From Undaria pinnatifida (Eukaryota; Sar; Phaeophyceae; Laminariales; Alariaceae), in contig JABAKD010000009.1 of assembly GCA_012845835.1 (NCBI GenBank), forward strand, positions 12,677,955 through 12,741,954: a DNA stretch of 64,000 bases, written 5' to 3'. A program made the translations under genes and the position numbers. Position 1 is the first letter of the stretch. Each line of letters starts with the position of its first letter. Below the pieces are notes generated by a model. The model saw only the letters and a program-made list of their open reading frames with translations, had not been told where the DNA came from and made no database searches. This document shows positions 31,176 through 46,800 of this stretch, one piece after another.

Positions 31176-34100
31176 CTGTCGGAAACGTGGTATGGGAACA
31201 AGAGGCAAGGGTTACCTTGGCGACTCCTTTTCCCTGATTACTTACACTCAAAACAACAACAAACACGAATCTTGTATATCATCTTGTCATGGTTTTGCTA
31301 TTTGATATTTTTTGTTTGTCGGTTTCCTTTTCATTTCTGGAGGTATGCCTGTGGATTGGTCGACGTTGAGGCTCCTGCTGCACATTGTTTCATGACAAAA
31401 AAATCACTCAGTAAATAGTAGTATGATACGTGCGGGTGAACATGCTATTTAGAGCTAGCGAACACGAATTTCGACCAAATTATCTATCCGACAGCTGAAA
31501 TGTCTATAATCATTTTTATAAATCTAAAGCAAGAAAAACGTAGAGAATCGCAACCGATACAGCAGTGGGGCCCACAATAATCACCTCGGGGTACACGTCA
31601 ACGAGGTTGGTCTCCTCCCGGGGGTCAGCCTCTAGATCGAACAGCGAGTCGGAGGCGGTTGCGCTGTCCACACAAGACACGCCACATTCGTAGCAACTCC
31701 CCAGCTCGGCGCACATGTTGCTGGAATTCGTCAAATTGTCCTGTCGGTCAAAGGGAGGGGTCAAGGGAATCGACGGACAGGTAGATCGACGGACTGTTAC
31801 GCAAAAGGCAGGGGCAGAGAAAAAATGGACGCTTATTGGCGTTAGTCCGAGGGCCTCTCTGAACCCTTGTCTCAGCTGCGCATAATGGTGGAGTCGCCCT
31901 GTATATATACCGTACGACACGAGATTTTGCGAATCGACGAAAGTACACAAAACAAATACTCCGAAGCACACTGATAGTCAAATAAAACAGCAATACTTAC
32001 AATAATACACAAACAAATCATGACGCAACGAACATAACTAGAACAGTAATATAATGGTATTCTCAACAGTAAAAATAAGATAATGTAAGATAATGTCTTA
32101 GCACGAAACTACCCGTGCGAGTAGCCTGGGAATGTTTATGAATAGTCTGCGTTGAAGCTCGTGCCGCACCTTTTGTCCGATGGCAACAGTAATAATATAA
32201 TAATCCTCAGCAAATAATCAAAAACAGCATCAGCATCAGCGCCAGGGAAAGCGTACCGTCTCTAGCGTGTACTTGTCGAAGGTGTAGTACCCCTGGCACC
32301 ACACGTTGAAGATAAACTTCCACTTGCCCAGTCGGTACGCTCCCTGCGCCAAGGGGAAATCGGCATTTTCGATCCTGCACACCGAAAGAAGCAGCAGGTG
32401 AAAAACCAGGGCTTTTCACGGGTCATGACCCCTACTCACGGGTCGGGCCAGAAGGTTTCAAAAAATATCGTGGGTCGAGTCGGGTTGGCTCAGGCGGTGT
32501 TCGAAATCTTACGGGGCGGGTCACGAGGTTTTCACATGTCACGGGCCGGGACGGGTCGCCCTGACCCGACCCGACAAAGCGAAACGTGACCTGATCCGTG
32601 AAAAGCCCTGAAAAACACGACACCCGACCGAACCTAGGTCGAAACGAGGTTGCGATGCTGAAGGCGATGGCGCTGCCGTGTTACGGCGCTGACGTGGTCG
32701 GATACTACAAATGCGTCCTGTGCAGTATGCGAGGAGCGCGTACAGTGTAAGTAGGGGTCAAGCTGTTGGAAGCTCTCTGCCGCATCCCAATGGAAAGAGA
32801 ACAGCATCCAGCCGCTACCCAGGGTCTCCAAATCACAAAGCCGTGTAATGGCGGGACAATAATCTTGGGCAGTCTGGCGTCTAGCTACGTGTTTCCCAAG
32901 TATAGCCCGGAATAATCAAAGATAACCAATGCCACGTATCACGGCTGTGCTTGTGTATCACCCGCATCACACGCGTACTGCATCCAAGTGGAATGTGCTG
33001 ATCGAACACACTCTTTGCGCTGCATGCGTGGACGTTAGAATTGCTACATTCCGAGAACTGGAACTTCTACCCTCCCGATGTACAAGTGCAGAATACGAAT
33101 AATACGGGCCAGAGAACAAGTGAGTGCCGTATACCGCACTCGTGCGTCGGGAAGGTAGAAGATAGCGCAGTTGAAAATAGACTGGGACACATTTTGCGGC
33201 CAACACCGGGTTCTAATACGAAATCCTTTCCCGAAAAATCTGCCTAAACACTTAAACTCTTGTAATACCAATAACTGATTTATGTCCATGCAACTAAAGC
33301 AGAGGAAATGCTCGCATTGATACAAACACTGTTTCAGGGGAAAACATACCAACACCATTAACTAGCGCTGCGTTGCACTAAACGTGGGAGTGACAACAAT
33401 GCTCACTCGTCTCCGTCGGCCCACATGATGTACCGGTCGTAGTTGTACAGCATCTCCGTTCGAGGGCTCTCGCTAGACGCCACCAGATCGGGGCTGATGA
33501 TGTGCTCCCAGTGGTCGACACCGTCAAATTCACCGACGCTGGAATATTCAAGAAGAAAAACGAGGGGGGGGTGGAGACGAGGTGAGCGGCGGAGGGGAGG
33601 AGGGGGGTTCAGAAACGTGCCTTGCCATCGCTGTACTTTTCGTCTCGCGCAATACGCAATAAAAAAAACGGCAGGAGGATGACGGATACACGCGGTGGGA
33701 GAGGGGGGAAAGGTTAGAAATATGCGTTATTCTGTGAGTTTCTTAGAGGTTTGACTGCTTGGGGGGGGGCGCGCGCGCATGGGATATATGTCCCTAGTCG
33801 CCGTGCTATTTTCCCCTATTGGAGCACGTTTGTATCGTGTATTTTCTCTCCACCCAATCCCCCGACCGGGGCAACCAATGAACAGCCGCGACACGGACAC
33901 ATCTACCGCAACCGCTCCCCCCGCGGCTTCCCACACCAGAATTATCCGACGCCGCCCCGTGTTCCTCACTTTCCGGTGAGCTCGAGGTCGATGCCCGACG
34001 CCAAAGTCGGAAGCCAATCAGTCACGTGCATCAGCTCCGCGTACTCCGTACCCCATGCTCCTTCCGGGATGTGGCTCGTAGAGTACACGAAGGCAGGCAC

Positions 34101-37100
34101 CTGCCAACATCCAAAACATCGGGGGCGAAAACAAGACTGAAGATGAGTTTTTCAGCGCCTTGTTCATAGGGTTGAACTTGTTTCTTTCGTTCAAATCAGT
34201 GTTCTGGGTAAGGTGGAGAACTCTCCAAGTGAGGGCGAGTCAAAAAAAAATGTAGGTGCCAACACGGTCGCAGCACGTGTCATCACCTCATCCCTGTGCC
34301 CTCCCAGTAGAAACGTGTGGTTCGTGCCCCGAGGGGGTACCCACTACTCAAAGGCACTCGCATCACCATCACCATCACCATCAACTATCACAACTTACCC
34401 CCCTCCCTCCCTCCCTCCCTCCCTCCCTCTCATGCCCATCACAACCTCCCCTCCCTCCCTCCCTCCCGCATGGATTATCACAACCTACCCCCCTCCCTCC
34501 CTCCCTCCCTCCCCCATCAATAACATCACCTTAACACCGCCCTCCCAGTAGGAGTGCTTCATGCCACGGAGAGGGTAATTGCTGCCCCCGGCCGTGGCGC
34601 AGCCTCCGTTGTCGCTGGCTAGCGCGATGATCGAGTTCTCCATCCACCCCTCCTCCTCCAGGTAGTCAACCAGCTCGCCGATGGTCTTGTCCATGTACAT
34701 CAAAACCTATCGGGGACAGACGGGGGGAGGCCGGACGACGGCATTTTTTTTATCAGTATGAAAATGTATAGAACAGGACAGTTTCAGCTTTGAAAGCAGA
34801 ACAATGTCAACTAGAAGCGCAGAACCGCAAAAAAAAAAAATGAACATGGTCACGGGCCACTAACTTGTCTAAGTCGTCCCGTGTTTCCGACACACACATG
34901 TAACACATGCCTTCCAGGGAATTCGAAACCCTTCTACCCCGTGTATCCCTTTTACCACTGCCACTCTGATCCCAAACTAATTCCGAGTAGATTGTCCCCA
35001 AAAAGGTTGGTGCGGTTGTCAAGCGTATGGAGTTTAACCCATTTCCAACTCCTAATTTTTTCCTAGTCCAACTCCAAGTGTTTTGCCCCCATGTCGGGAC
35101 TGCGGTGCTAAAAGGGTTGATTTTTTTTTTACCCGGATCTCCATGAACATCTAAAAATTAAAACTAGAACTAATGTAACATTAAATCTTACCACTATGAC
35201 CGAAAATATAAGGACCGGTTTGAACTACTCTTCGTGTAAATATGGTGTTTTTTGTACCGGGTGGTGGGTGGTATATCCGAAGCCTTCTTCGCCAGGCTTC
35301 TACAAAAATAGGACAATACAAGGGGGGCTTCGCTGCGGCGTGCTGACGCCCGCCTGCGTATACCGAAACGAAAAACACGCTGTGTGTGCTTTCATGGCCG
35401 CCGAGTCCGACAGCTGAATTCACTCACTTTTGCGAACCGCAGTCGTATATCAGAGTCCGAGTTTTCCCCCAGGGCGTCCAAGATGGCCCATTCATCCTCG
35501 GTGAAAGCGTCTGGCCAAAATAAAAAAAGAAGGAAGAAATCTTGTGCACATTATTTTATTATAAAATTATTATAAAAAATGAAAATACACTCCAGCTGTG
35601 AGATCGAAGATTTCGTCGAAACTCATCTTTGCAAGCTGTGTGTGATACTCCGATCGCGCGCATTACGAGTTGTGTGTCCTCATTAAGGACATAGGTCGGC
35701 GACTCCCCTTACAACTACAGTGTAGCTATCAGGGTCAACAGGGTGATTTTAGTCAGTCTGTGCGCTGAAACTGTTTCTGAGGGGGACAAAATCTGACAGC
35801 TGTGGAGGGAAATGTATCCTTTTATCAAGTGAATCTTGCAAGTCGAATAACCGGTGAGGGGGGGGGGCGGAGTTTTACATTATTTCTAAATAGAAAAAAT
35901 GCATACCAGAGGTACATGAATGTATGTGTAGTCTATGGTTTCTGCGTTGACGCGCGTCGTTAAATGAAAGCTAATGAGTTATGGGTGTTATGATCCACAT
36001 ATGGATGTTAGAGTCCATGTATTTGTTCATGCACAGTCACTTCGCACGAGAAAACTAAGTATCTTAATGCAGATGCGGGGAAATACAACATGCGGCGAGA
36101 CTAACTTTGTTCCTGCTTGACGATTCACTCTATTCAACATATATATTTCGGAACGTTGATTACATCTTGCAGAATAAATATTAACAGCTTACCACCACGT
36201 GTATCTGCGAATGTTGCAGCGAACATTACAGGGAATTGCTAAGGCAGGACCGTAGCAACCCATCTGCCCGTAGCATGGGCATTGTGCCGTGACAACGAGG
36301 GAAGGCTTCGCCCACCTCTTGTCACATTTCCAACTTTTGGCCTCAAGCGCTTCCTTTCGAACTGTCTTCAACGTGATCGAAAGCGATCCCAAGACCATTG
36401 GACAATCGAACGGTCGGCCGAATGTGATGTTTATTTGTGTACACGGGTGGCGTTAGTCCACAAAAGGATACCATTAAGGCCACGGGGGGACCCAAGCGTC
36501 CCCCGGTACCCGGTTTTCCGGTGACTCTAATCTCTATATGTTACATCGGAACAGAAAAAAACATGGCGCTATGTTAAAAACACGCGGCGTTTAAAACTTC
36601 GGCTGGTTCTTGCCTTAAGGTTAGGGTATAGAGCTCAATAGTGTTTCATCCGCAGATGCTGTGATTCTCTTCAAATCGGTTTTCGGCTGGTTCTCAGCAG
36701 AGGTCCACAGCTCGACTTTGAGGCGCTGCAGTGGTCGAAATTTGGGGTGCACAAAAAGAGACAAAACACGATCCCCTATTGAACGTGTGCACTTCACTAG
36801 CGGGCAGCTACATCTCCTCATAAGCAACCACGACCCGCAAAATCGAGGGACGCTCCTGGTGGCGTGTACGACGGCGTCGGGTGCGTCAGACAGCAGTCGT
36901 AGGCAGCCAGAATCGACTCACGAGATGTTTTTGTGATTTCGAACTTGCGAGCCAGCAACACCAAAAGCTCCCGAAATCGCTGAAATTATTCAGTTCACGC
37001 GCGGAAGCCTACTACACGAGATATTTTTGTGATTTCGAACTTGCGAGCCAGCAACACCAAAAGCTCCCGAAATCGAAGAAATAATTCGATTCACGCGCGG

Positions 37101-37782
37101 AAAGCCTTACACGATGGGTACATTACCGATGAAAAACGGTTTTCACCCAAAGGTTGCTGCTCGCCAGGCGGATGATATAACTCTTCTCGAGTCGTATCCG
37201 AAAAGCGCGCTGCAAACAGTATTTCATTCCCGTGAGAGGTGGGAAGTTATGGAGTCCAAAAATTGGCGAAAAACACCTGAAAAGCTCTGTTACTGGCTCT
37301 TTGCAGCATTTTTCGGAACTTTCCAAAGAAGGATCTTGTTTGCACATGCCATACTCTATTTTAAACTGGTTTTTGTATGTACGCGGAATTCCTCCATGCG
37401 AGCTCCTCTTAGACAAATACCAGGTAGTATATAAATAGATACATGGAGTCTACGCAAACATGCATATAGTTTGTAAAATATACTGTGGAGTATTCCCGGT
37501 TCGTTTTGTTTTTGCAAAGAAAACAGAAACAATTGCCTTTTTTTTCGAGAACGACCAGCTGCTCTCTCTGCTTGCGTGCTTGCTGCTGGTGGCCTTGACG
37601 AAGATTCCATAGCACCGTCGTCGCGTTCGGTCACGCTGGTCCAAGGACTGGAGCGGCAGCACGATTTCGTCGCAGCACGTTTGGTGCTATGTGCCGCTGC
37701 ACGCATTTGGCTCATATAGTTATTGTTATCATTATTGTTATCAGTATTGTTATCATTATCATTATCATTATCATTATCATTT

Positions 37783-37816
<34 letters not shown>

Positions 37817-40800
37817 TTGTTGTTGGTGTTGTTGATATTATTACTATTATTGTTATTTAGTAGTATTTTTATTTTATTTTTCCATCCGAAAATGTGCAGC
37901 ATGAGCTTCCATGTCTGGCACGGATAAAACATCCCCAGAAAGAACAAAACCAAGGGTCGTGCTCGTATTAGGGACTTTTTTTTGCGTGAGAAAAACAATC
38001 TTAATAACGGGAAAAAGTGCGAAAGCGCGAGTTAGCAAAAATGGATGAGAATCGACGAGCAGTGGGAATGCTGAAAACCCTATGCGCGATATAACTGACA
38101 AGACACCTGTAACCGTGACTTGTCCAGCAAGTCGCTGAGAACAAAACCTCATACGAGTTGAGCTGGAAAGTAAAAGTGATGATCAAACGGTAAAAAAAGG
38201 GAAGCCAACTGTGCTCTCGAATTATACGCTACCTGCAGGAGGGAAAGGGAAACCAACAGTGCTCTCGAATTCTACGCTACATTGTCGGAGGAAAAAAAAA
38301 AAAAAAAAAACGTCTAGATATACCTGCGGGGGGAAGGCCTAGAGGGTCGTGCACGGCTTGGTGTGCGAGGTAGAGGAACAGCGGCTCCTCGTCGTACGGC
38401 GTCTTGTCCTTGATAACCTGTACACGATTTATTTCGGGAGGTGTATGTTCAACGATGGACACTTCAACCAAGCCAACAAAGCGAAAAAAAAACAAAACAA
38501 AAAAAATACGACCCCTCAATGGAAGTGTCAGGAAAAGGACAACATTCGTATTAATACTATATCTGTGAAGGTGTGTTCAGTAGGATGTAATACCCTCTGG
38601 AGACACCCGGGTACCTACTCGAGTGTGACCTAAACGACCGGGTTGGGCACCCGGGTACCCTGAGATTTATACACTATACTAAACACACCTTTGCCTTTTT
38701 ACTTGGGGGGAATTTTGCCGAGGCAGTCGGTTTGTTGGTTGGCGAGAGCGTGAGATAATAAATGGTACCACAGGTTTCGTACACCCGACAACATGAACGG
38801 AACAAAAAAGAAGAACCGCGACTACTATGAAGCACAAACTAAAGTAAATCTCGACCGGAAACACGCACACGAACCATAACAACAAAAACACACAGGTACG
38901 CACGACGCAAACACAAAACATTCACGCATTAAAAACGAGTCACAGACGCTCTTCTGACCCCCACAAGCCTCTCTTGGAAGATAGTGGTGGAATGCTTTCC
39001 CGTAAAGCTGATGGGGGAGGAACAAGACGAGCTTTAACGCACACAAAAACACACTAAACACGCACATGCATAGACATTCTCACATGCACCCAATCAACTC
39101 TGGCTGCCTTTACACCAGGTTAACAAAGCATGCGGCAGAGAATACACTTACGTTCAACGAGGAATTTCTCCAAACTAACTTTCCACGGAGAACAAACGCT
39201 ACTTCAACAATCAGAGGCAGGGTTGAGAACAGCTGACCACACAGTAAGTAGTAACGAGCCGCTCTACCCACCTTCGTATCCAGTTCAGAAAATTTCGGGC
39301 TGCAATCGAGCCTTTGTTCATAGGACAGGTGACACTTGTACTTCGTGCTTGACATGTGATAGAGAAGCGGCTAAAGCGGACATGCTGTTCAGGAGCAACC
39401 TTGTCTTGCTTGCTGCACATTACCCACAGCTAGTGCTACGATCTGCATCCTGTTTACACAGGGAAAAATGGAAAAGGGGGTTCTCTCGGGGCCAACAGCT
39501 ACAACGATATACACCCTCAACGCTTCTTCTACGAATCATGAACCTGGATCGACCGTGGTGCACATCTACATTGGATTCGTAAACTGCTCTAGGCTGTTGC
39601 CGCTGCTTTTTTCTGTGAGGAGGAGGGGCGTCATTCGACAAGGGAAAGGAGAGTACAAGCATAATACCCGGGTTGATTCTTCTGACTCTGCAAAATTGTC
39701 GATGTGCGCTGTACTCGCACATCTATTTTTTTGCGGTGACTTTGATGTTGGTTTTTATCCCCGCCGAAAATGTAGCGGTGTTTTCATTGCGTGCGATCGG
39801 TGGTATGATGCAAACGTTCAGTTAGATGACTACACGTCGGCAGCTATCGTTTGCTTTTTCGCAACGAAAGAACACGCCCAAAAAACATACACACACCCGA
39901 GCCCACCCCCGAAATTCCCCCAAAAAACAATAAACCTCACAAGAAAACACACACACAAACACACAAGACGGGGTTCCGCTGACCTCCATGGCCCTCTCCT
40001 GGAAGACAGTCGTGGAGTACATTCCCTTAAAGCTGATTGAGGAGGAAGAAGACGTGCTGGTGGGTCCCGTCGAGAAGTAATCGTCGTTATCATCGTCACC
40101 CCCGACATCGTCGTAGCGGAGCATAGGGGGGGTGGGGGCACCGGACCTGTCGATGATGTCGTAGTAGTCGGTGGCATTTCCGAACCCGAAGTCGAAGAAC
40201 TTGCGCCCGTGAAGCTTCACGGAGTAGGGCTGTACGCATTAACAAACAAGGGTAAGCAATAACAGACAACAAGGGGGGGCGGGGGGGGAGTAGGTGAATT
40301 TTTACGATTTCATACTACAATTCAAGACACTAAGTATTTTTTTTTCCAAGCTCAAGGGAGACGGCAAAGGCTGTACCAGTCAAACAATACATGTAAGCTC
40401 GATATGAGTAGCGCTTAAAAAACGTGCTAAGGTCCGAGATCTTAGGAAGGGAATCATAACTAAGCATCCCGGGTCAACCAATGGATGTTTCAATATTTTG
40501 ACCTATTTATCTGCATGGTATTACGACTATAAACAATTCTTAGGTTTTATGATGACAGCACCGCATGGCCCCAACTACATATCGAGCTTATACTTCTTCA
40601 GATCGAGCTTATAGTTATTGTCGAGCTGGTATACAATAAACAACAAGGACGGGGGGGGGTGTTGAATATATAATTAACCCACGCCCTTAATACTTAATAT
40701 CGCCAAAACATCCATAAATTTAATTTTCCAGTTACGAGGTAAGACACAGCTTTGCCGTGCAGGGCTGTATACAACAACAACCAAGTAACGGTGGTGAAGA

Positions 40801-43800
40801 TGAACCAGCTCATGTGACGCGTGCTACGATAGCGAGGTAGCACTGTTTTAGGCACAAGACATACACGTCTAGACTATATGTTTGTTTATATGTTTTATAT
40901 GTTTTGAAGTTTTATTATTCTACGATAGCCCCCCCCCCAAGATTTTCTTCAACGAACGTTTCATGGCTGCTCGACACGAGAAAGGGTGCTATGAAAAAAA
41001 CAATCTTCATCTACCCGCTTGTATGCAAAGGACCATCCAGAGAGGACGTCGGGGGGGCAAGGGGCGCCGTATTTCAGGAAATACGGCCGGAAGCTGATTT
41101 CAAAACCCGCGAGTTCGTTCAAGAAAAAAAAATGGGGGGGGGGGCTACCGTGGAACGACTATTGTATGTGTTTATTTCTTAATGACTGGGCTCCTTTGCC
41201 GAAAAACTGCCGGGAAAATGTCATTACATTGTTTTCGCCTTGCAAGGTGTACATTTTTGTAATACGTACGGCAATATGAGATGTGCACTTTGATATTACT
41301 AAAAAAATCACTTTGGTAAAGCATAGAGCTCCTACAGTGAGGATCTCCCCCCCAAAAAACTTTAAGAATGTCTGAACAGTCGGGAGTTTGGCGGAACGGA
41401 TAGGAAATGTCGGAGAACAGGGTAGTACGGGCGGGGGTGGGGGGGGGGGGGGGCTCATTTGTTGCTTGCCTTAAGTCATTTGACCGTTGACCACGCATCC
41501 CTTTCGAGACGGAGCACCGTTCCTACTCCCGATAGAGGCACCTCCAACGTTTGGGCGCTGATAACGCTTTCTCCATATATTACATAAAAACTGCTTGCTT
41601 ATGCTATCCCTTTCTTGTTCCGCCGTCTGTGGCCACCATCTATCTCCTACGATAACGATAGTTTTCTCGCTACTCTCTAGTCTACCAAACTCTTGCACGT
41701 CACATACGCCTAATTCCCTCATCTCCTCCTTTACCGCATCCCGTTCCTCCTTGTGTATTTCGCATTATCCTACTATGTGAGTCCTACTCTCTACTGTTGC
41801 GCCACACGGACGTATATTTGTAGTCCCTCCTCCTCCCGGCTACTGGTATAGTGTCTCTTTCTTTTTTCATTCCAGTATCTCCCCTCAACCCCCCGTATAT
41901 CTCTCACGTGTTTCTCCTCTTTCACCTGATTTCGTAGCGCTAGCTTTTCCCTTTCTTCTATTCTTTTGGTCACTGTCTTGTACCCGCCAAACTTATCTAT
42001 TTCTATAAACATCAGTACCTCTTCTTGGTCTCCCCCTAAATCCTTCCCATTTTTCTCGACTACGTTATCCCATCTTATTCCAGCTCTCGCCCTTTTGTTG
42101 TTTTCTCCCATACAGCCCTATCAGCTAAGGCCTGGCAACCTTTTTTCTGGCATATTCTTTACTTTATATTGCCATTTCAACTTTTCTCGCGTGTCTTATT
42201 AGTTTTAAGTGGGTATATTCCTAGTTCCGCTCCTAATGCTGTATTGCTCGTCGTTCTTGAGCAACCTTCGTACTACCTCTTGGGCTGCTGCTGTCATCTG
42301 CACTGTTTTCAGTTGTTTTACGAACTTCAAGTTGTTCCCTTCCCATACTTCTCCTGCATACTCTAAAATTGGTACAATCACATCCATTTGAATACACCTT
42401 TTAATGCTAGTGCCAAGGTGCGAGTCTGTCAGGATCGAATCCACCTTGCCTACTTGTGATTTACCCTTTCCTATTACTCTCGTTATGTGTGCATCCCAAC
42501 AGCAGTCCTTTGAGATCTCTACGTCAAGGTACGTATATTTTTATATACGATCGGCAGGTAATCTTCTCCCCACTTCCATTTGGAAGTTACTGGATTCACG
42601 TTTCCTTCGTTGCATACAACTACTGCTACTACTGCGCTTTTTTTTACATTCGCTGTCACTCTCCACCTCCTAGCGTACTCTAGTGCCTTCTCTATCTGCT
42701 CAGGCAGTCCTTCGGCAGTTTCCGATATCCCCACGAAACCATCCGCGAACATCAACCCCGGCACCGTATCTTCCCCCAACGTGACTCCTTGCTTTGCTGC
42801 TTCGACTGCTACTATCATCTCATCAATATATACACACCTTGAATAGATTGGGCGATAGTGTACATCCCTGTGCAACTCCTTGTAAAATATCAACGTGTTA
42901 GGATATTTCCCCGTCCAGCACCACAGCACTTATCGCACACTCCGTCATACTTTTCATCATTCTCCGCATCTTTCCTCTGATCCCAACTTCCCACATCTTT
43001 TCCCACAACCCATTCCTCTATATTGTGTCATAGGCCTTCTGTACATCTAGGAAGAAACGGTACGTCGTTAGCCCGGCACGTCTTTCCTGTGCCTTGAATT
43101 TATCTTACCTAATGTGTACACATGACCTACGCAACAACGGTTTGGCCTGAATCCTGCTTGCCCTTCGCTTACCTTTTCGTCCTTTTCCAACGTTTTTCCC
43201 ATTCTATCGTTCAAATTCTTACAGAATGCGGGGGGGGGGGGGGGGGGGGGGGGCGTTCCAGGGGAAAGAATGACCGAGAAAATTGGAGCATCTCAGCAGA
43301 AACAGCGTAGCAAAGCAGCAGAACTGCAGCAGCGAATATCGGACACGACAATAGGTAGAGGTAGAAGGGAGTAGTGCCCAGGCAGCAGCGACAGCAGCAG
43401 CAGCAGCAGCAGCAGTGGCAACATGTAGGGGGAAGATCGCCATGGGTTTCGTCGCCGAGATGCACTCTGAGTTTACTAAAAAAAAAAAAGAGCGCTTGGG
43501 TAAAAGTATAGAGCCCCCGCAGGTGAGGTTGCTGAAAAAAAAATGTCGCCCCTTGACCGCAGCATGTACCGACGGGTATCATAGCATACCGTCAACAATC
43601 CAAGACAGGGCAATCAACTTCGAAAATCGAGGGAGACGACATCGAGAGTTTCGTTTAGGGGCGCAGAAGCAAGTTACGACGAAATACGAAAAACGATCAG
43701 GGGCTATGTGCCTATATAGTAAGAGTCTTGTCTCGGGGCGCAGAAACAAAAATGAAGACCAAAAAGCAAAAGTGACCCGTACGAATGTAGAGGTTATCGT

Positions 43801-46800
43801 TTCGGGGCGAAGAAAAGACCGACTCCAGCCAGAAGCAAAGAAAACGTCAGGGCTGTAGACTACACTGTTTGAGTACACCGTTTCGTAAGTGCTTTGGATC
43901 TGACCGTATATATAGAGCTTCGTTTCGGATGCAGAAATGCCCGACGAAAAAAGGAAAGAAAATTTAAGCTAGAATTAGAGAGGGGGCGTTGTTCAACGCA
44001 AGAGATAGACGAATGCCGTGCACAAGCGGCAATCGTAGAATAAGGGAGGGCACAGCAAGCAAGAGGTAGAGCAAGGAAGGGAAAACATCGTGTAACAAGT
44101 ACACAAGAGTAAGGGATACTATTAATACCTGTTGGGCTACTACTCAGTCAGCCGCTGACTCACTCGTATGCGCGCAGCCCCCAACCGGTACGAAGCTTAT
44201 CCAAACAACTCACGCTTCACACGCCTTTGAAGATTCGTTAAACAAAAAAAATGTCAAGACGGTTTCACCTCCTTCAGCGCCAAAAACGAAAAAACTCAAC
44301 GCGAAACCCTCCCCCCCCCCCCCCCCCCCCCCTCCCTCCTCGCCCCTCACCCCTTTCCCACCCCCCTCTCCCCGTCCCCACTTCCGCCCGCCTTCACTCG
44401 CCCCCATCCACCCCCCAACCTCACCCCCCCCTTTCCCCACCCGATCTGGCGCAAGCATTGTTGTCCTGGTCGTAAAAAACGACGTGTTCTGTTCTAGCAC
44501 TGTAGAGATACGAGGTCTATGGTCGTAAGGACTTTGGCAACGCATGATATGATCATTAATCCCACGGCTGGGGCTGGCGTGGGTTGGCAACGACGCTGTA
44601 AAATACGCCTCTTACTACGTGAGCTAGACCGCCACGGAGGGTACTGTTATTTTTTTTCTTGTTTTTTGCTTTGGTAGTGGCCGAGATGGTGGTCGAGTTA
44701 GATCATATCGTGCGGAGTGGAGAACATCAACTCTGCGCAAGAGGAACGATATCACGCCGTGTACACATGGCAAGGCACCCACGAGGCAGTTACACAGCAT
44801 CCCAATTGATTTCTCTGCAAGTGTCAGAAAATAAGTACAGACACTCGAAGCTGTCATCCATACGCAATAAAGTACGCAGAAGGTGCGGAAGTCCGCCTCA
44901 CAAGGGGTTCTTAGCAGGACGCAGCCCACCCTTCACGCAACACGCCGAACACCCCACGGTGCTTCGTGCTTGGTGCACGCATTTTATAACCGTAAAAAAA
45001 ACGACATGCCCCGTCCCGACAATGTAGGAATACGAGGGTCCATGGTCTTAAGACTACAATTATGCACAAAATGAGTACGCCCCCCCCCCTCCTAAGACTA
45101 CGATTATGCACAAAATGAGTACGCCCCCCCCCCTCCTAAGACTACGATTATGCACAAAATGAGTACGCCCCGCCCCCTAAGACTACGATTACGCACAAAA
45201 TGAGTACGCCCCCCCCTCCCCCAATAGATTGCGGCCATGCTTGACAATGACGACGCCCCTCCTCCCCTCCCTCTCCCGTCCAACCCCATTCCACCCCCCC
45301 CCCCCCCCCCCAAAGGCCAAACCTGGTGGGTCCAGTACATCTCCTTATCGTTGAGGTAGCCCAGGTATGTATCGAACCCCCTTCGGTGGGGGACGTAGGG
45401 GTCACGGAAGCTGCCGAGGTGCCACTTGCCCACCATGTGCGTTTCATATCCCGCTTCCTTCATATACTCCGGGAAAATCTGATGGAACGGTAGGTTAGGA
45501 TAGGTTAGGGTAGGGTAGGGCATAGGGCAGGGTAGGGTGGGGCATAGGGCAGAGCAGGATATGGTAGGGAAGGGGGGTAGGGAAGGGGGGTAGGGAAGGG
45601 TGGTAGGGTAGGGTTGATGAAGGGGGGGGGGGGGGGAGGGGGTCGGAGGAGAGGGGAGGGTAGAGGGAGAGGACGGTAGAGGAGGGAAGGGGAGGGGACG
45701 GAAAGGGAGGGGAGGGGAGGGGACGGGGGGGAGGGGAGGGGAGGCGAAGGCATGGGACTGGACGGCACGGGAGAAGAAGGCGGGGTGGTTGAGTCGTGGA
45801 GACGGAGGGGGGCAACTAGGAAGGAAGGAAAGGCTGGACGGCTCGTCGCGTTTATGCACGCCGTCTGTGTTGCGCGCGTACACAACGTAAGGGTCAACAT
45901 GAAATCATCCACCTTAACACTAAAATACTCCACAACTTCTTGCACCACGTTTAACGAACAACTTATCATATCACACGCGAATCCAAGAATACGATCATTT
46001 TTGCAGCATGACCAACAGGGTACTACAGTAGCTAGACTACGCCGGTACGTAAGAGATATTTCTGATATATGAGTGAGACGTTTTGATACATCAGTACTAG
46101 GTACAGCAGCATACCTTTTCCGAGAGCGGGAGACCCCACGGCGCTCCCGGCTGGATGACGTTGTACTGCAGCCCATACCGGATGGGGTACCGTCCGGTCA
46201 TGAGACTCGCTCGGGCAGGCGTGCAGATGGACATGCTGTAGTACTGTGTCAACTGTCGGGATATGAATACAAAAAAGGAGTGCGGTTCCGACGAGTGCGG
46301 CAGGCAGAGCAAGAGAAAATACATGAGAGGAGGCCGGAGAGGCGGGGGGGGGGGGAGTGCGGCAGGCACAGCAGGAGAAAATACATGAGAGGAGGCCGGA
46401 GAGATGGGGGGGGGGGGGGGGGGGGGGGTACTCTCAATGTGCACGGCCGTAGCTGTATGGCCATAGACCCTCGCATCCCTACTATGCCGGGACGAAGCAC
46501 GTCGGGTTTTCACCAACCAGGCAGACATTGCTTGCACCAAGCGCGAAGCGCCGTGAGGTGTTCGGCGAGTCGCATGAAGGGTGAACTGCATCCTTCCAAG
46601 AACCGCTTGTACGACGGACTTTGGCACCTTGTGCCTACTTTCTTGCTTATTGACGACAACGCCAATGAGTTATACTTTGTTTTCTGGCGTGGCCACTGCA
46701 GAGACAACAATGGGGGGGGGGGGTTCACTCATTTCATGCGTGGCCGTAATGGTATGATTATATGACCATAGACCCGGACATGCCTGCAATGGCGGGACGG

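Noticed and set aside
30621-31418. 265-codon plus-strand frame overlapping the sulfatase end
   Set aside because: Antisense to a well-supported coding exon and its flank, and it has no motif of its own.
45104-45883. 259-codon frame as one gene
   Set aside because: Only 45478-45323 is coding (sulfatase exon 4). The rest translates G/C-rich low-complexity intron.
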